A stretch of DNA of 64,000 nt from Moheibacter lacus. GTDB lineage: Bacteria > Bacteroidota > Bacteroidia > Flavobacteriales > Weeksellaceae. Below, one piece after another: positions 1 through 10,841 of the stretch; the first letter of the stretch is position 1; the number at the start of each line of letters is the position of its first letter. The notes beneath the pieces were generated by a model. The model saw only the letters and a program-made list of their open reading frames with translations. It ran no database searches and was not told the DNA's origin. The stretch is taken from positions 1,076,595 through 1,140,594 of the forward strand of contig NZ_JACDZE010000001.1 of assembly GCF_014042165.1 (NCBI RefSeq). Reading direction: 5' to 3'. The translations under genes were made by a program, and so were the position numbers.

Positions 1-1127
1 ATACGATAAGGATAACCTTTGTATTGGCCGTCCGGTTGAACCAATTTTTCTGGAGAATAGATTTCTGTTTTATACACTTTATAAGAATCAAATTTTTTGT
101 CTTTGTCCATTAATGTTCCCGTTACGAGAAATTGGTCAAAGAGATTCCAAGAGTCGCGGTAGGCCAGAGTTCCATTGCCATTTTTAAACATCGTATACAT
201 CAAATTGACGATGTCTCCATCTTTAATTTTCCCTTTAGTGGAAATGGCGCCCATCGTTTTGTCTAAACTTGGACTTACGGGATCATCATTAAAATCACCC
301 ATGGCGATGATTTTGGCATTGGGGTTTTCCGCTCTGATTTCGTCATAAATTCCTTTCATAACCTCAGCGGCTTTTTGTCTTCTGGGGCGGCTTGCTGCTT
401 CACCACCACTTCTGGAAGGCCAGTGATTTACCAAAAAGGTGATTTCTTCACCATCTAAAAGCCCAGTTACACGTAAAATATCACGGGTATAATCACGGCT
501 TCCATCGTTTTCAAAAATATCGATCACATAAGGTTTTGCTTTTGTTACTTGAAATCGGCTTTTCTGGTAAATCAAAGCGACATCAACGCCTCGAGCATCA
601 AAAGAATTAAAATGGGCGATGCCATAATTATATTTTTTCAACAAAGGTTGGTTGATGAGGTCTTCAACGGTTTTGAAGTTTTCGATTTCACAAAGACCGA
701 CGATGACGGGCGCATCATTTGTGGTTTCTCTACCCAATTCAGAGATGACTTCAGCTAAATTTTTTAACTTTTGGTTGTATTTTTCTTCATTCCAAACCTT
801 TTTTCCTGAGGGTGAGAATTCTTCTTTTTGTAAAATCAAAGGACGGATGACTTTCTTTCCTGCGACATTTTCATAGGTAAATTCACCTAAAAATTCTTCA
901 TGTTCATAATTGGAAATTTCATCTTCAGAAATTGAAATATGGTACATAGGGTCTTCTGGACTGCGGGTTCCGTCAATGTATCCGACAGAAATTCCCGTAT
1001 CAAATAGGTTTTCAACATTATAGAAGCCGATTGTTGCTGCTTGGTAATTTTGTTGACCATTAACTGAAGAAACAATTAAAAGGAAAAAGAAGGTTAAATT
1101 CGTTAATGTTTTATTAATTTTATACAT
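1..1127 (-). CDS. Secreted endonuclease/exonuclease/phosphatase family protein (3' end outside window)
   Basis: Reading the minus strand from the ATG at 1127 gives an open frame of 375 codons that runs off the left edge, so the C-terminus is missing. Residues 1-25 are a signal peptide ending in a small residue before QQN. The mature part carries the signatures of the metal-dependent EEP fold: GFYNVENLF near the N-terminus, CEIEN (metal-binding Glu), NSFDARGVDVALIY, NHWPSRSGGE with the catalytic His, and MGDFNDDP with the Asp/Asn pair. This family cleaves phosphodiesters in DNA, RNA or lipids. With a signal peptide it would act in the periplasm or outside the cell. It diverges from the TonB receptor/DUF5689 pair at 1213-5414, which suggests scavenging of nucleic acid or phosphoester. 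The substrate cannot be told from sequence. Confidence 0.88.
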   Translation of the reverse strand, partial: MYKINKTLTNLTFFFLLIVSSVNGQQNYQAATIGFYNVENLFDTGISVGYIDGTRSPEDPMYHISISEDEISNYEHEEFLGEFTYENVAGKKVIRPLILQKEEFSPSGKKVWNEEKYNQKLKNLAEVISELGRETTNDAPVIVGLCEIENFKTVEDLINQPLLKKYNYGIAHFNSFDARGVDVALIYQKSRFQVTKAKPYVIDIFENDGSRDYTRDILRVTGLLDGEEITFLVNHWPSRSGGEAASRPRRQKAAEVMKGIYDEIRAENPNAKIIAMGDFNDDPVSPSLDKTMGAISTKGKIKDGDIVNLMYTMFKNGNGTLAYRDSWNLFDQFLVTGTLMDKDKKFDSYKVYKTEIYSPEKLVQPDGQYKGYPYR

Positions 1128-1139
1128 AATTATATTTGT

Positions 1140-1147
1140 TACATTTG
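1140..1147 (+). promoter_or_regulatory. Candidate -7 box for the TonB receptor gene
   Basis: TACATTTG matches the Bacteroidota TAnnTTTG element. A second copy, TATATTTG, lies just upstream at 1131-1138. The predicted start of transcription is near 1152, about 60 nt before the ATG at 1213. No clear TTG -33 element is at the right spacing, so this is a moderate call. Confidence 0.4.
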
Positions 1148-1212
1148 TGCCCTCATAAAAAAATGAGCTGAGGCAAATTTGAATTGCAAAAATAGAGATT
1201 AAAATTCTTTGA

Positions 1213-4056
1213 ATGGATAAATTATTATTAAGTATGGCGATAAGTGTGATGATGAGCGTTGCACTTTGGGGTCAAACGAGAATTTCAGGTGTTGTAAAAG
1301 ACGCTTCGACTGAGAAGGAAGTCTACAATCTATCGGTAATCCTAGTGGAAACCGGTGAAGAGGTGAAAACCGACAGGATCGGTTATTTCCAATTTGTGGA
1401 CGTTGAAACCGGAACGTACACAGTTCGCGTTTCTGGAGTGGGTTATTTGACTCATGAACAAGAAGTTGTGGTAAGCAATGAACCAAGAATCGATTTGGGA
1501 GAAATGAAAATCGTTTTCAATCCCAAAAATGAAGAAATTGGAATCATAACGTTAACTTCAGATGAACTTTCTGCAGACGAGTCTTCTTCTCAATCTGCTG
1601 CAGGTCTTTTACAATCCTCTCAGGATGTATTTGCCAGCACGGCTGCATTTGAATTGGGAGCTTATTGGTTCAAAGTTCGTGGCTACGACAACAAATACAA
1701 CGATGTATTTTTCAACGGAGTTCGTATGAACAAAATCAACAATGACCGTGTGAACTTCGGTGATTGGGGAGGTTTAAATGATGTGACCCGAAGACCGGCT
1801 GAACAAACTTTAGGTATCGAGCCTTCTCAATATGTTTTTGGTGATGTAGGTGGTGTAACTTATTTTGACACACGTCCTTCCATGATGAGAAAAGGAACCA
1901 GTTTGGCTTATTCGTTTACCAACCGTTCGTATAACCAACGTGTTTTGGCAACTTACAACACCGGATTGATGGACAATGGATGGGCTTTTATGGCTTCTGG
2001 AGCGCGCAGATGGGCAGAAGAAGGAGTGATCGACGGAACTTTTTATGATTCTTGGGCGTATTTCTTTGCAGCGGAAAAGAAATTCAACGACCGACATTCC
2101 ATCGTTTTATCAGGTTTTGGTTCGCCAACGCGTCGTTCTACCAACAGCCCCAACACACAGGAAGTTTATGATTTGATGGGGAAAGATTATAATGCTTATT
2201 GGGGATGGCAAGACGGAGAGAAACGCAGCGAAAGAATTCGTCAGTTCCACCAACCTTTGTTCATGTTGACGCATCATTTCAATATTTCAAATCGTACCAA
2301 TTTGATTACAACACTTGGTTACCAATTCGGAAAAGACAGTAGAAGTCGTTTGGACTGGCATACGGCCAACAATCCTTCACCGACTTATTATCGAAACTTG
2401 CCGAGTTATTATGCGCAACTGGATGATGCCAATCCTGAAAATGTTGCGGAAATCACCCGACTTTGGCAAACCGACCAAACCGTTTCTCAAATAGATTGGA
2501 CTGATATCTATAACCAAAATAGAAACCGTACCGGTGCTGCAGCTTATGTTTTGGCTGCCGATGTAAACGAAGACCAAATCATGACATTCTCTACGAGATT
2601 GCAATCACAAATCATGAGCAATTTCAAATTGACAGCGGGATTGAATTATCAAAATACCCGTTCAGAATATTATAGAGAAGTATTGGATTTGTTGGGTGGA
2701 AATTATTTCGTGAACAACAATGCTTTTCAAGATACACGCTACAACATGGACGAGGATGAAAACCGTCAAGTGATGGAAGGCGATAAATACCAATACAATT
2801 ATATCATCAACCACCAAAGAGGAGATGCCTTCATTCAAGGGGAATATACCTCTACAAAATTTGATGTAACGCTTGGAATGAAAGCAGCATATACGTCTGT
2901 CAATAGAGATGGAAAATACCGTCACGAACAATATTTGGACCGATCTGCAGGAAAAAGTGAAACCTATGATTTTGTAGATTGGGGATCTAAACTACAAGTT
3001 CTTTATAAATTAAATGGTCGTAATTTCTTCCAGTTAAATGCGATGTATGCTTCTTATGCACCGACAGTGGATGAAATCTTCCCAAATGCACGTTCCAACG
3101 ATTATACCATTGATAATTATGTAGCCGTAAAAAGAAATGGTGCGGTTGAAACGTTGGAGAATGGAAATAATTTAAAGAATTCAAAAATTTTGTCGACAGA
3201 TTTAAGCTATATCCTAAGAGCGCCAAGAGTAAAAGGACGTTTGACCGGATTCTATACAAGGTTTTTTGACGAATACGAAAAGAATTTTGGGTACATTGAC
3301 GTAACAGATGGTTCTGGTGGACAGGAAAACTTATTTGGAGCGGAGTATCTATACAACGTAGACAAATTATTTTTCGGTGGAGAATTTGCGTTAGAAGCGC
3401 AGTTGACCACAACATTGACTTTATCTGCTGTTGCTTCAGTTGGACAATACACTTACGACAACAACCCAACGTATCAACGTTTTTCAGATAGTAATTTCAT
3501 CGATGGAGATGAAGGGACAGCAGGACAAATGGTAACTTTTGGATCAACGAGCCCGGAAACGGCATATATGGAAAATTACCGATTGGCAGTAGGACCACAA
3601 CAAGGATTCTCTTTAGGATTGGAATACCGTGCACCGCAATATTGGTGGATTGGAGCAACCGGAAATTATTTGGCAGCCAACTATTTGGACATTGCACCTT
3701 TTAAAAGAACGAGTTCTTTCCTTACTTATGAAACAGCTTCCGGAACACAACCTTATCCACAATCTTCTGACGAAGCATTGGTAAGAAGTCTTTTGGAACA
3801 ACAAGAATTGTCAAGTGAATTCATGTTGAACTTGAATGCCGGAAAAACATTCCGATTTGGGAAATACTATATGGGAATCAGCGCAAACGTGAACAACGTT
3901 TTGGATAACCGTGATTATGTAACCGGAGGTTTTGAACAAATCCGATTGGGTAACTTACCGGAAGCGATGGATGAAGGAAATCAATCCATGTTTGGACCAA
4001 AATACTGGTATGACAGAGGACGTTCCTATTTCATCAATGTTTTCTTTAGATTCTAA
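1213..4056 (+). CDS. TonB-dependent outer membrane receptor with carboxypeptidase-like N-terminal domain
   Basis: A 947-residue protein with a signal peptide (residues 1-20, ending WGQ). Residues about 22-95 form a carboxypeptidase-regulatory-like beta-sandwich (RISGVVKDASTEKEVYNLSV) typical of Bacteroidota receptors. A plug region follows at about 130-230 (RGYDNKYNDVFFNGVRMN), then a long beta-barrel rich in aromatic residues. The last residues, INVFFRF, end in Phe as outer membrane barrels do. Such receptors import large substrates using TonB/ExbBD energy. The DUF5689 lipoprotein gene starts 29 bp downstream and is probably co-transcribed. It is not a SusC-type receptor: no SusD partner is present and the length is shorter. 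The ligand is unknown. Confidence 0.88.
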   Translation: MDKLLLSMAISVMMSVALWGQTRISGVVKDASTEKEVYNLSVILVETGEEVKTDRIGYFQFVDVETGTYTVRVSGVGYLTHEQEVVVSNEPRIDLGEMKIVFNPKNEEIGIITLTSDELSADESSSQSAAGLLQSSQDVFASTAAFELGAYWFKVRGYDNKYNDVFFNGVRMNKINNDRVNFGDWGGLNDVTRRPAEQTLGIEPSQYVFGDVGGVTYFDTRPSMMRKGTSLAYSFTNRSYNQRVLATYNTGLMDNGWAFMASGARRWAEEGVIDGTFYDSWAYFFAAEKKFNDRHSIVLSGFGSPTRRSTNSPNTQEVYDLMGKDYNAYWGWQDGEKRSERIRQFHQPLFMLTHHFNISNRTNLITTLGYQFGKDSRSRLDWHTANNPSPTYYRNLPSYYAQLDDANPENVAEITRLWQTDQTVSQIDWTDIYNQNRNRTGAAAYVLAADVNEDQIMTFSTRLQSQIMSNFKLTAGLNYQNTRSEYYREVLDLLGGNYFVNNNAFQDTRYNMDEDENRQVMEGDKYQYNYIINHQRGDAFIQGEYTSTKFDVTLGMKAAYTSVNRDGKYRHEQYLDRSAGKSETYDFVDWGSKLQVLYKLNGRNFFQLNAMYASYAPTVDEIFPNARSNDYTIDNYVAVKRNGAVETLENGNNLKNSKILSTDLSYILRAPRVKGRLTGFYTRFFDEYEKNFGYIDVTDGSGGQENLFGAEYLYNVDKLFFGGEFALEAQLTTTLTLSAVASVGQYTYDNNPTYQRFSDSNFIDGDEGTAGQMVTFGSTSPETAYMENYRLAVGPQQGFSLGLEYRAPQYWWIGATGNYLAANYLDIAPFKRTSSFLTYETASGTQPYPQSSDEALVRSLLEQQELSSEFMLNLNAGKTFRFGKYYMGISANVNNVLDNRDYVTGGFEQIRLGNLPEAMDEGNQSMFGPKYWYDRGRSYFINVFFRF

Positions 4057-4085
4057 TTTTTTACAAACGAATAATTATACTTACA

Positions 4086-5414
4086 ATGAATACAATCAAA
4101 AAAATTAAATTATTGTTCTTGACCGTGAGCAGCTTGCTTATTGTGAACTCATGTGTGCAGGACGACGATTGGACAACGCCACCTGCAAACTGTACCGATA
4201 ACTGGGTTGCAGATTTATCCATAGAAGAATTGTATGCTTTAGTGGATGCAGATGAAGACCATATCATCAGTTTTGAAACAGACAGAATCGTAGAAGGTTA
4301 TGTCGTTTCAAGTGATAGCACCGGAAATTTCTTTAAGACGCTTTCCATTCAAAACAGTTTGACCAATCCTACCTTTGCACTTCAGGTAGAAATGGACAGA
4401 ACGAATTTGTTCAACAACTTTCCTTTGGGCTCCAAAATCAAAATCAATTTGAACGGTTTGGATGCAGGTTATGACAGAGGAATGTTGAAAATCGGTGAAA
4501 TTTATGACATCAACCGTGTAGGTCGTATGGCGGAATTCAAAATTGACCAAAAAGTGGTAAAAACTTGTGATGACATCGCTTATGCAACACCGGTCGTTTA
4601 TCCAAATATCCAAGCCGTATACGACTCAGGTGTATTTAACACATTGGTTACCATCGAAAACGTTCAGTTTATTGCGGAAGAATTAGGAACAACTTATGCT
4701 GACGCACAAAACCAAACCACCGTTAACAAAACCCTAATCGACGTAAACGGAACTACCATAATTTTGAGAAATAGTGGTTATGCTAATTTCGCTGGCGAAC
4801 TTTTACCGGAAGGAAGTGGAAATATCACAGTTGTGATAAGCGGATATGACGGAAACGTAAATGGAACGGTTTCACCAAGCGAATATCAATTGTTCATCCG
4901 TGATACAGATGATGTTCAGTTTAACGAACCTCGATTTGGTCCATTGTTTTCGGATGGATTTGACAATGGATTGGCCAATTGGACTACACAAAGCGTAGTG
5001 GGTGCACAGATTTGGGAAACCCGAAACTTCGGAAATCCTGCACCTTGTGCTTATATGAGTGGATTTGCTTCAGGTAACCAAGTGAATGAAGACTGGTTGG
5101 TAAGCAACGCCATTTCAGCACCTTCTACTTTGAGCAACCTTTATTTAAGCTTTGAAACCGATAGAGGATATAACGGAAATGCATTGGAAGTATTTTATAC
5201 GACGAATTTTACCGGAGACGTAACCACAACAACTTGGACTTCACTTCCAGCAACTTTGGATACGCAAAACGACTGGAATACTTGGACGAATTCAGGTAAT
5301 TTGGATGTTTCTGCTGCTATCGGTGGAGATTTGTATATTGCTTTTAAATATACTTCTACGACTTCAGCTGCTGCCACTTGGGAATTGGATAACGTGAAAG
5401 TATTTGAAGAATAA
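4086..5414 (+). CDS. DUF5689 / choice-of-anchor J lipoprotein
   Basis: A 442-residue exported lipoprotein. The hydrophobic signal ends in VNSC, with the lipobox Cys at about residue 23. The following DDD residues would favour surface export in this phylum. Residues about 35-270 match the DUF5689 type (EGYVVSSDSTGNFFKTLSIQ; FIRDTDD at the end), an OB-like domain common in flavobacteria. Residues about 284-442 form a choice-of-anchor J beta-sandwich (FSDGFDNGLANW, NEDWLVSNAI, WELDNVKV). It lies in the same operon as the TonB receptor and may be its surface partner, as SusD is for SusC. That role is inferred. A strong terminator follows. Confidence 0.82.
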   Translation: MNTIKKIKLLFLTVSSLLIVNSCVQDDDWTTPPANCTDNWVADLSIEELYALVDADEDHIISFETDRIVEGYVVSSDSTGNFFKTLSIQNSLTNPTFALQVEMDRTNLFNNFPLGSKIKINLNGLDAGYDRGMLKIGEIYDINRVGRMAEFKIDQKVVKTCDDIAYATPVVYPNIQAVYDSGVFNTLVTIENVQFIAEELGTTYADAQNQTTVNKTLIDVNGTTIILRNSGYANFAGELLPEGSGNITVVISGYDGNVNGTVSPSEYQLFIRDTDDVQFNEPRFGPLFSDGFDNGLANWTTQSVVGAQIWETRNFGNPAPCAYMSGFASGNQVNEDWLVSNAISAPSTLSNLYLSFETDRGYNGNALEVFYTTNFTGDVTTTTWTSLPATLDTQNDWNTWTNSGNLDVSAAIGGDLYIAFKYTSTTSAAATWELDNVKVFEE

Positions 5415-5445
5415 TTGAATTCAAATTCAAATTTTTAAATTATCG

Positions 5446-5472
5446 AAACCCGCCATTGTGCGGGTTTTTTTT
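5446..5472 (+). terminator. Rho-independent terminator after the TonB/DUF5689 operon
   Basis: An AAACCCGC arm (5446-5453), a 6-nt loop and a GCGGGTTT arm (5460-5467) are followed by an unbroken T run. It lies 31 bp past the DUF5689 stop codon. Confidence 0.85.
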
Positions 5473-5495
5473 ATCTTTATTCTAATTCTAATCCG

Positions 5496-6083
5496 ATGTG
5501 TTTTCATACCAAATTGACCAAAAAGCCACGCGCAATCGAGCATCATTTTCAAGCCAAATTTGAGGCGCCTGAATTGTTCTCACCTGAAGAACACATCAAC
5601 GGATTTACCTTTCCAAAAACACCAGTAATTTCCAATTGGGACCCATCAAAAATTCTCATGATGAATTGGGGACTGCTGCCGGAATGGGCAACGGAAGATT
5701 GGAACCGAACCTTTACGCTAAACGCCAAATGGGAAACAATTTCGGAAAAACCTGCTTTTCGGGATTATATCCAGAACCGATGTCTGATCATCGTGGATGG
5801 TTTCTACGAATGGCAACAACGCGGCAAAGAGAAAGTCAAGTATGAAATTGGTTTTGACGACGAAATCTTTGCTCTGGCCGGAATTTTTAACCGAAATACC
5901 TATTCGGTCGTGACAACGGAAGCCAAAGGCATCATGCGGGAAATTCACAACACCAAACAGCGGATGCCCATTGCGCTGAAAACCCGTGAAGAAATGGAAA
6001 ATTGGATGGAAAACAAGGAAATTCAACCTCGATTTGATTTCACCACAAAATCGGAAGGCCCGATTCAGACTTCTTTATTCTAA
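5496..6083 (+). CDS. SOS response-associated peptidase (SRAP / YedK-HMCES family)
   Basis: A 195-residue protein of the SRAP family, which crosslinks to abasic sites in single-stranded DNA through its N-terminal Cys and shields them during replication. The catalytic residues are visible: Cys2 directly after the initiator Met, Asn76 in NAKWET, Glu105 in VDGFYEW, and His151 in REIHNTKQRMP. Family members are usually 190-230 residues, so this one is complete. The gene stands alone between the terminator at 5446 and the convergent groEL. No LexA-type operator was recognised upstream. Confidence 0.93.
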   Translation: MCFHTKLTKKPRAIEHHFQAKFEAPELFSPEEHINGFTFPKTPVISNWDPSKILMMNWGLLPEWATEDWNRTFTLNAKWETISEKPAFRDYIQNRCLIIVDGFYEWQQRGKEKVKYEIGFDDEIFALAGIFNRNTYSVVTTEAKGIMREIHNTKQRMPIALKTREEMENWMENKEIQPRFDFTTKSEGPIQTSLF

Positions 6084-6130
6084 ACGGATTTTCAAGTTTA
6101 TATGGTTTTATTTTTTCTATTTGAACACAT

Positions 6131-6230
6131 TTCGACTTCGCTCAATGTGACATCTCGACATCTTCGCTCAATGTGACATCTCGACATCTTCGCTGGTAAG
6201 TAAGCCTATAGCTCATGCTCAATGTGACAG
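6131..6230. repeat. Dispersed TTCGACT-type element with 26-bp tandem duplication
   Basis: A 26-bp unit starting CTCAATGTGACATC is present twice in exact tandem (6141-6166 and 6167-6192). A partial third copy, CTCAATGTGACAG, is at 6218-6230. The leading 20 bases (6131-6150) match 63448-63467 with 3 differences, so the element occurs at least twice in this window. It lies between the convergent SRAP and groEL genes. Confidence 0.7.
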
Positions 6231-6234
6231 TAAA

Positions 6235-6263
6235 CAAAAAAAGCGAACATTTCTGTCCGCTTT
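6235..6263 (-). terminator. Terminator of the groES-groEL operon
   Basis: On the minus strand a 10-bp stem (AAAGCGGACA with TGTTCGCTTT, one G-U pair) closes a GAAA loop and is followed by a T run. It lies about 33 bp past the groEL stop. Confidence 0.85.
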
Positions 6264-6295
6264 CTAATTACTCTTTACTAATTATTTAGAGAGAA

Positions 6296-8016
<1,721 letters not shown>

Positions 8017-8018
8017 TT

Positions 8019-8297
8019 TTAAACAATCGCTAGGATGTCAGACTCTTTCATGATCAAATAATCCTTTCCTTCCCATTTCAATTCAGTTCCGGAATATTTT
8101 CCATAAAGGACTTTGTCTCCAACTTTTACGGTCAAAGGTTCGTCTTTTTTACCCGCACCCGCAGCTACAACTGTACCTTGTTGTGGTTTTTCTTTTGCAG
8201 TATCAGGGATGATAATTCCCGAAGCAGTTTGGGTTTCAGCCGGAGCCGGCTCAACAACTACTCTGTCTGCCAATGGTTGAATTGTAATTTTTGACAT
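8019..8297 (-). CDS. groES: Co-chaperonin GroES (10 kDa)
   Basis: A 92-residue protein with typical GroES motifs: [16 protein letters not shown] at the start, a mobile loop region around residues 22-30 ([15 protein letters not shown]), and [13 protein letters not shown] towards the C-terminus. It caps the GroEL ring. It is the first gene of a two-gene operon with groEL. An upstream element on the minus strand (TATTTTTC, 8348-8341) is one mismatch from TAnnTTTG, which is too weak to call as the promoter. Confidence 0.98.
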   Translation of the reverse strand: MSKITIQPLADRVVVEPAPAETQTASGIIIPDTAKEKPQQGTVVAAGAGKKDEPLTVKVGDKVLYGKYSGTELKWEGKDYLIMKESDILAIV

Positions 8298-8442
8298 ATT
8301 TCTAAATTTTTATTTGAAGATTAATGCTTTCTGTATTGTCGAAAAATATGCCAATCCCATGATTCTGACATTTTGAAATTATTAATTTTAAATGAAATGA
8401 CAACTTGGCAGAATTAATCCAAATTACAATTGATGATAAGCC

Positions 8443-8475
8443 AACTTTGACAAAATTTGGAACTTTGTCAAAGTT
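8443..8475. repeat. TTTGACAAA / TTTGTCAAA inverted repeat
   Basis: Arms AACTTTGACAAA (8443-8454) and TTTGTCAAAGTT (8464-8475) form a 12-bp stem. It overlaps the stop codon of the DinB-like gene and probably ends its transcript, though no T run follows. A close copy with the same arms lies at 37870-37898. Confidence 0.7.
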
Positions 8476-9052
8476 ATTTAGAATCAGAATTGGGATTCAA
8501 AAACTCATCTGTAAAATGAGTCTTCACTTTGGGTTTAGAAAATTTTTCTGAATTGTAAATTTGAGAATTTCCTTTTGGAATGGAAAGTGATTGCCAAGCA
8601 TTTTCACTCAACATTTTACCAAAATAAACAATTTGTCCGACATGATAAGGATAATGCGCTAATTGTCTATTGATGGCTTCCATGACCGTATGACCTTGGT
8701 TTCGGATATAAATGATTTTGTATAAATCTTCTTCTTTTAAGGAATTCAAAGTATCAAATAAACAATTCCAGCCTTCTTCCCATTTGGAAATCATTTCTTG
8801 TTTGGACTGAATTGTATTTTCAAATTCCGAATCGCGATTTCTCCATTCTTTTTCTCCGTCGGAGTTCAAAAAATCCGTCCAACGCGAAAGCATATTACCC
8901 CAAAGGTGTTTGACAATCATCGAGATACTGTTGCTTTCTTCATTAAACTGATAAAATAATTTTTCGTCAGAAATCTGCGCAAAGGTTTTTTCACCTAACA
9001 TTTTGTAATACTCAAATTGTTTGATGACACTTTCTAAGTAATTCGAATTCAT
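8474..9052 (-). CDS. DinB-like / DUF1572 family protein
   Basis: A 192-residue four-helix protein of the DinB superfamily, probably the DUF1572 branch. His residues expected to bind a metal are seen in IVKHLWGN (His49) and QLAHYPYHVGQ (about residues 130-140). Relatives include DNA-damage-induced DinB of Bacillus and thiol transferases such as bacillithiol S-transferases, but many members have no known reaction, so no enzyme activity is assigned. It lies 32 bp downstream of ruvB on the same strand and may be read from the same transcript. It ends in the inverted repeat at 8443. Confidence 0.8.
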   Translation of the reverse strand: MNSNYLESVIKQFEYYKMLGEKTFAQISDEKLFYQFNEESNSISMIVKHLWGNMLSRWTDFLNSDGEKEWRNRDSEFENTIQSKQEMISKWEEGWNCLFDTLNSLKEEDLYKIIYIRNQGHTVMEAINRQLAHYPYHVGQIVYFGKMLSENAWQSLSIPKGNSQIYNSEKFSKPKVKTHFTDEFLNPNSDSK

Positions 9053-9084
9053 ACTAAATGAATTTATTATTAAAACTGAATTAT

Positions 9085-10110
9085 TTAATCAAACAAACCG
9101 CCTTGCTGACTGGATTTAATTTTCCCCAAATGTTTATACGCTTTTTCGGTGGCTTCACGTCCGCGAGGAGTTCGCATCAAATAACCTTCTTGGATCAAAT
9201 ACGGCTCATAAACTTCTTCGAGTGTTCCGATGTTTTCGCCCACCGCAGTTGCAATCGTCGAAATCCCGACTGGCCCACCTTTGAATTTGTCGATGATGGT
9301 GGAAAGAATTTTATTGTCCATTTCGTCCAAACCGTTTTGATCGACTTTTAAAGCCGTCAAACTGAACTCCGATATCTTTTGATCGATTTTTCCTGTTCCT
9401 TTGATTTGTGCGAAATCACGGGTTCGGCGTAACAAAGCATTGGCAATTCTCGGTGTTCCACGACTTCGGCCGGCAATTTCGATGGCGGCTTCTTCGTCGA
9501 TTTCCGTTCCGAGAATTCGGGAACTTCGTTGGATGATGGTGCTTAACAATTCTTGACCATAATATTCGAAACGGAAATTGATCCCAAATCGAGCTCGAAG
9601 TGGAGCAGTCAACAATCCGGAACGCGTCGTTGCGCCAATTAAGGTAAATGGATTTAATCCAATTTGTACCGAACGGGCATTGGGTCCTGATTCGATCATG
9701 ATGTCGATTTTGTAATCTTCCATCGCCGAATACAAATATTCCTCTATCACCGGCGACATCCTGTGGATTTCGTCGATAAACAGTACGTCGTTTTCTTCCA
9801 GATTGGTCAGCAAACCCGCTAAATCTCCGGGTTTGTCTAAAACCGGTCCCGATGTGATTTTGATTCCGACGCCCAATTCATTTGCAATGATATGCGCCAA
9901 AGTCGTTTTTCCCAGACCCGGAGGTCCGTGCAACAAAACGTGATCCAAGGCTTCGCTGCGCAATTTCGCGGCTTTGACAAAGATTTCGAGATTGTCGAGT
10001 ATGTGCATTTGTCCCGTAAAGTCGTGGAAACTCTGCGGACGGAATTGTTCTTCAATTCTCAATTCTTCATCTGAAAAATTCTCTCTATCTGGGTTGAGGA
10101 TGTCTGACAT
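9085..10110 (-). CDS. ruvB: Holliday junction branch migration helicase RuvB
   Basis: A 341-residue AAA+ motor, full length. Walker A is GPPGLGKTT at residues 62-70 and Walker B is FIDEIH at 111-116. The arginine-finger segment [10 protein letters not shown] and the C-terminal winged helix ([27 protein letters not shown]) are present. With RuvA it drives branch migration in recombinational repair. ruvA and ruvC are not adjacent. Confidence 0.98.
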   Translation of the reverse strand: MSDILNPDRENFSDEELRIEEQFRPQSFHDFTGQMHILDNLEIFVKAAKLRSEALDHVLLHGPPGLGKTTLAHIIANELGVGIKITSGPVLDKPGDLAGLLTNLEENDVLFIDEIHRMSPVIEEYLYSAMEDYKIDIMIESGPNARSVQIGLNPFTLIGATTRSGLLTAPLRARFGINFRFEYYGQELLSTIIQRSSRILGTEIDEEAAIEIAGRSRGTPRIANALLRRTRDFAQIKGTGKIDQKISEFSLTALKVDQNGLDEMDNKILSTIIDKFKGGPVGISTIATAVGENIGTLEEVYEPYLIQEGYLMRTPRGREATEKAYKHLGKIKSSQQGGLFD

Positions 10111-10128
10111 TTTTATTTTTCCAGTTTA

Positions 10129-10136
10129 CAAAATTA
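10129..10136 (-). promoter_or_regulatory. Candidate -7 box for ruvB
   Basis: TAATTTTG on the minus strand matches TAnnTTTG and ends 18 nt before the ruvB ATG. No TTG element was found at the expected distance. Confidence 0.4.
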
Positions 10137-10162
10137 AGGAAACAATTCTCGTTTATTGATAT

Positions 10163-10756
10163 TTATTCTATTTCCCAACTTCCCATCACGTTTCTTTCAT
10201 CTAAATTATAAATAATAATTTTTCTATTGGTCTCAAACCACCCATGCCACCCATCAATATAAGATTTTAAAGCAATAGGTTGCAAGTTATAAGGGTCAGA
10301 AGAAAAATCCAATAATTGAATTGAGAGATATTTTTCGCCCTCCATTTGTCCACCAAAAATTTGAATAATTGTAGTTGGTTTACCTGCAATTTTTTCAAAT
10401 TCTTCAATACTATATTTTTTTTCTTCTCTCAATTGCCTTTTAATCAATTTATCCATATCCTTATTTGGGCGATAAAACCAATTGTAATTTTCTTTCCACA
10501 TTTTAAAATTTTTCCTTTCCACTCTTCCAAGTACTTTTTCCACAATTTCAAAGGTTGGAGTAAAAAATTGTATGGAATCTTCAAATTTACCTAAATCATA
10601 TTCTTTTGGAAAAATCACAACTTTTGAATTTTTGTACGTATAGATTTTAATATTCTTTTCATGAATTGAGTCAAATTTTGGAAATACCCCAACACCAGAT
10701 TGTGCAATGGTAATTGTTGCTAAAAGTGAAATTAGTATGGAAAAATAAATTGACAT
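10163..10756 (-). CDS. Secreted protein of unknown function
   Basis: A 197-residue protein that I do not recognise. Residues 1-19 are a hydrophobic signal peptide ending IAQ, so it is exported. There is no lipobox. The mature part is rich in aromatic and charged residues with predicted beta strands and shows no repeats or catalytic motif. It lies 52 bp upstream of ruvB on the same strand and diverges from hemH. Its position may make it the first gene of a transcript with ruvB, but the candidate ruvB promoter at 10136 argues for separate expression. The organism is rich in such lineage-specific secreted proteins. Confidence 0.65.
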   Translation of the reverse strand: MSIYFSILISLLATITIAQSGVGVFPKFDSIHEKNIKIYTYKNSKVVIFPKEYDLGKFEDSIQFFTPTFEIVEKVLGRVERKNFKMWKENYNWFYRPNKDMDKLIKRQLREEKKYSIEEFEKIAGKPTTIIQIFGGQMEGEKYLSIQLLDFSSDPYNLQPIALKSYIDGWHGWFETNRKIIIYNLDERNVMGSWEIE

Positions 10757-10789
10757 CGGATAAATGATAGATTAAAATTAATCTTTTCC

Positions 10790-10819
10790 TTGTCAAAAGA
10801 AAGGTTTCTACTAATTTTG
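10790..10819 (+). promoter_or_regulatory. Promoter of hemH (TTG-N19-TAATTTTG)
   Basis: TTG at 10790-10792 and TAATTTTG at 10812-10819 are separated by 19 nt, the full Bacteroidota sigma-ABfr pattern. Transcription should start near 10826, 16 nt before the hemH ATG. Confidence 0.75.
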
Positions 10820-10841
10820 TTATCAATTTCAAATAAATAGA

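Noticed and set aside
2987-3469. 160-codon minus-strand frame inside the TonB receptor
   Set aside because: Shadow of the beta-barrel coding sequence; Cys/His/Leu-rich composition typical of antisense frames.
6141-6230. CRISPR-like array
   Set aside because: Two 26-bp copies lie head to tail with no unique spacers between them and no cas genes nearby.
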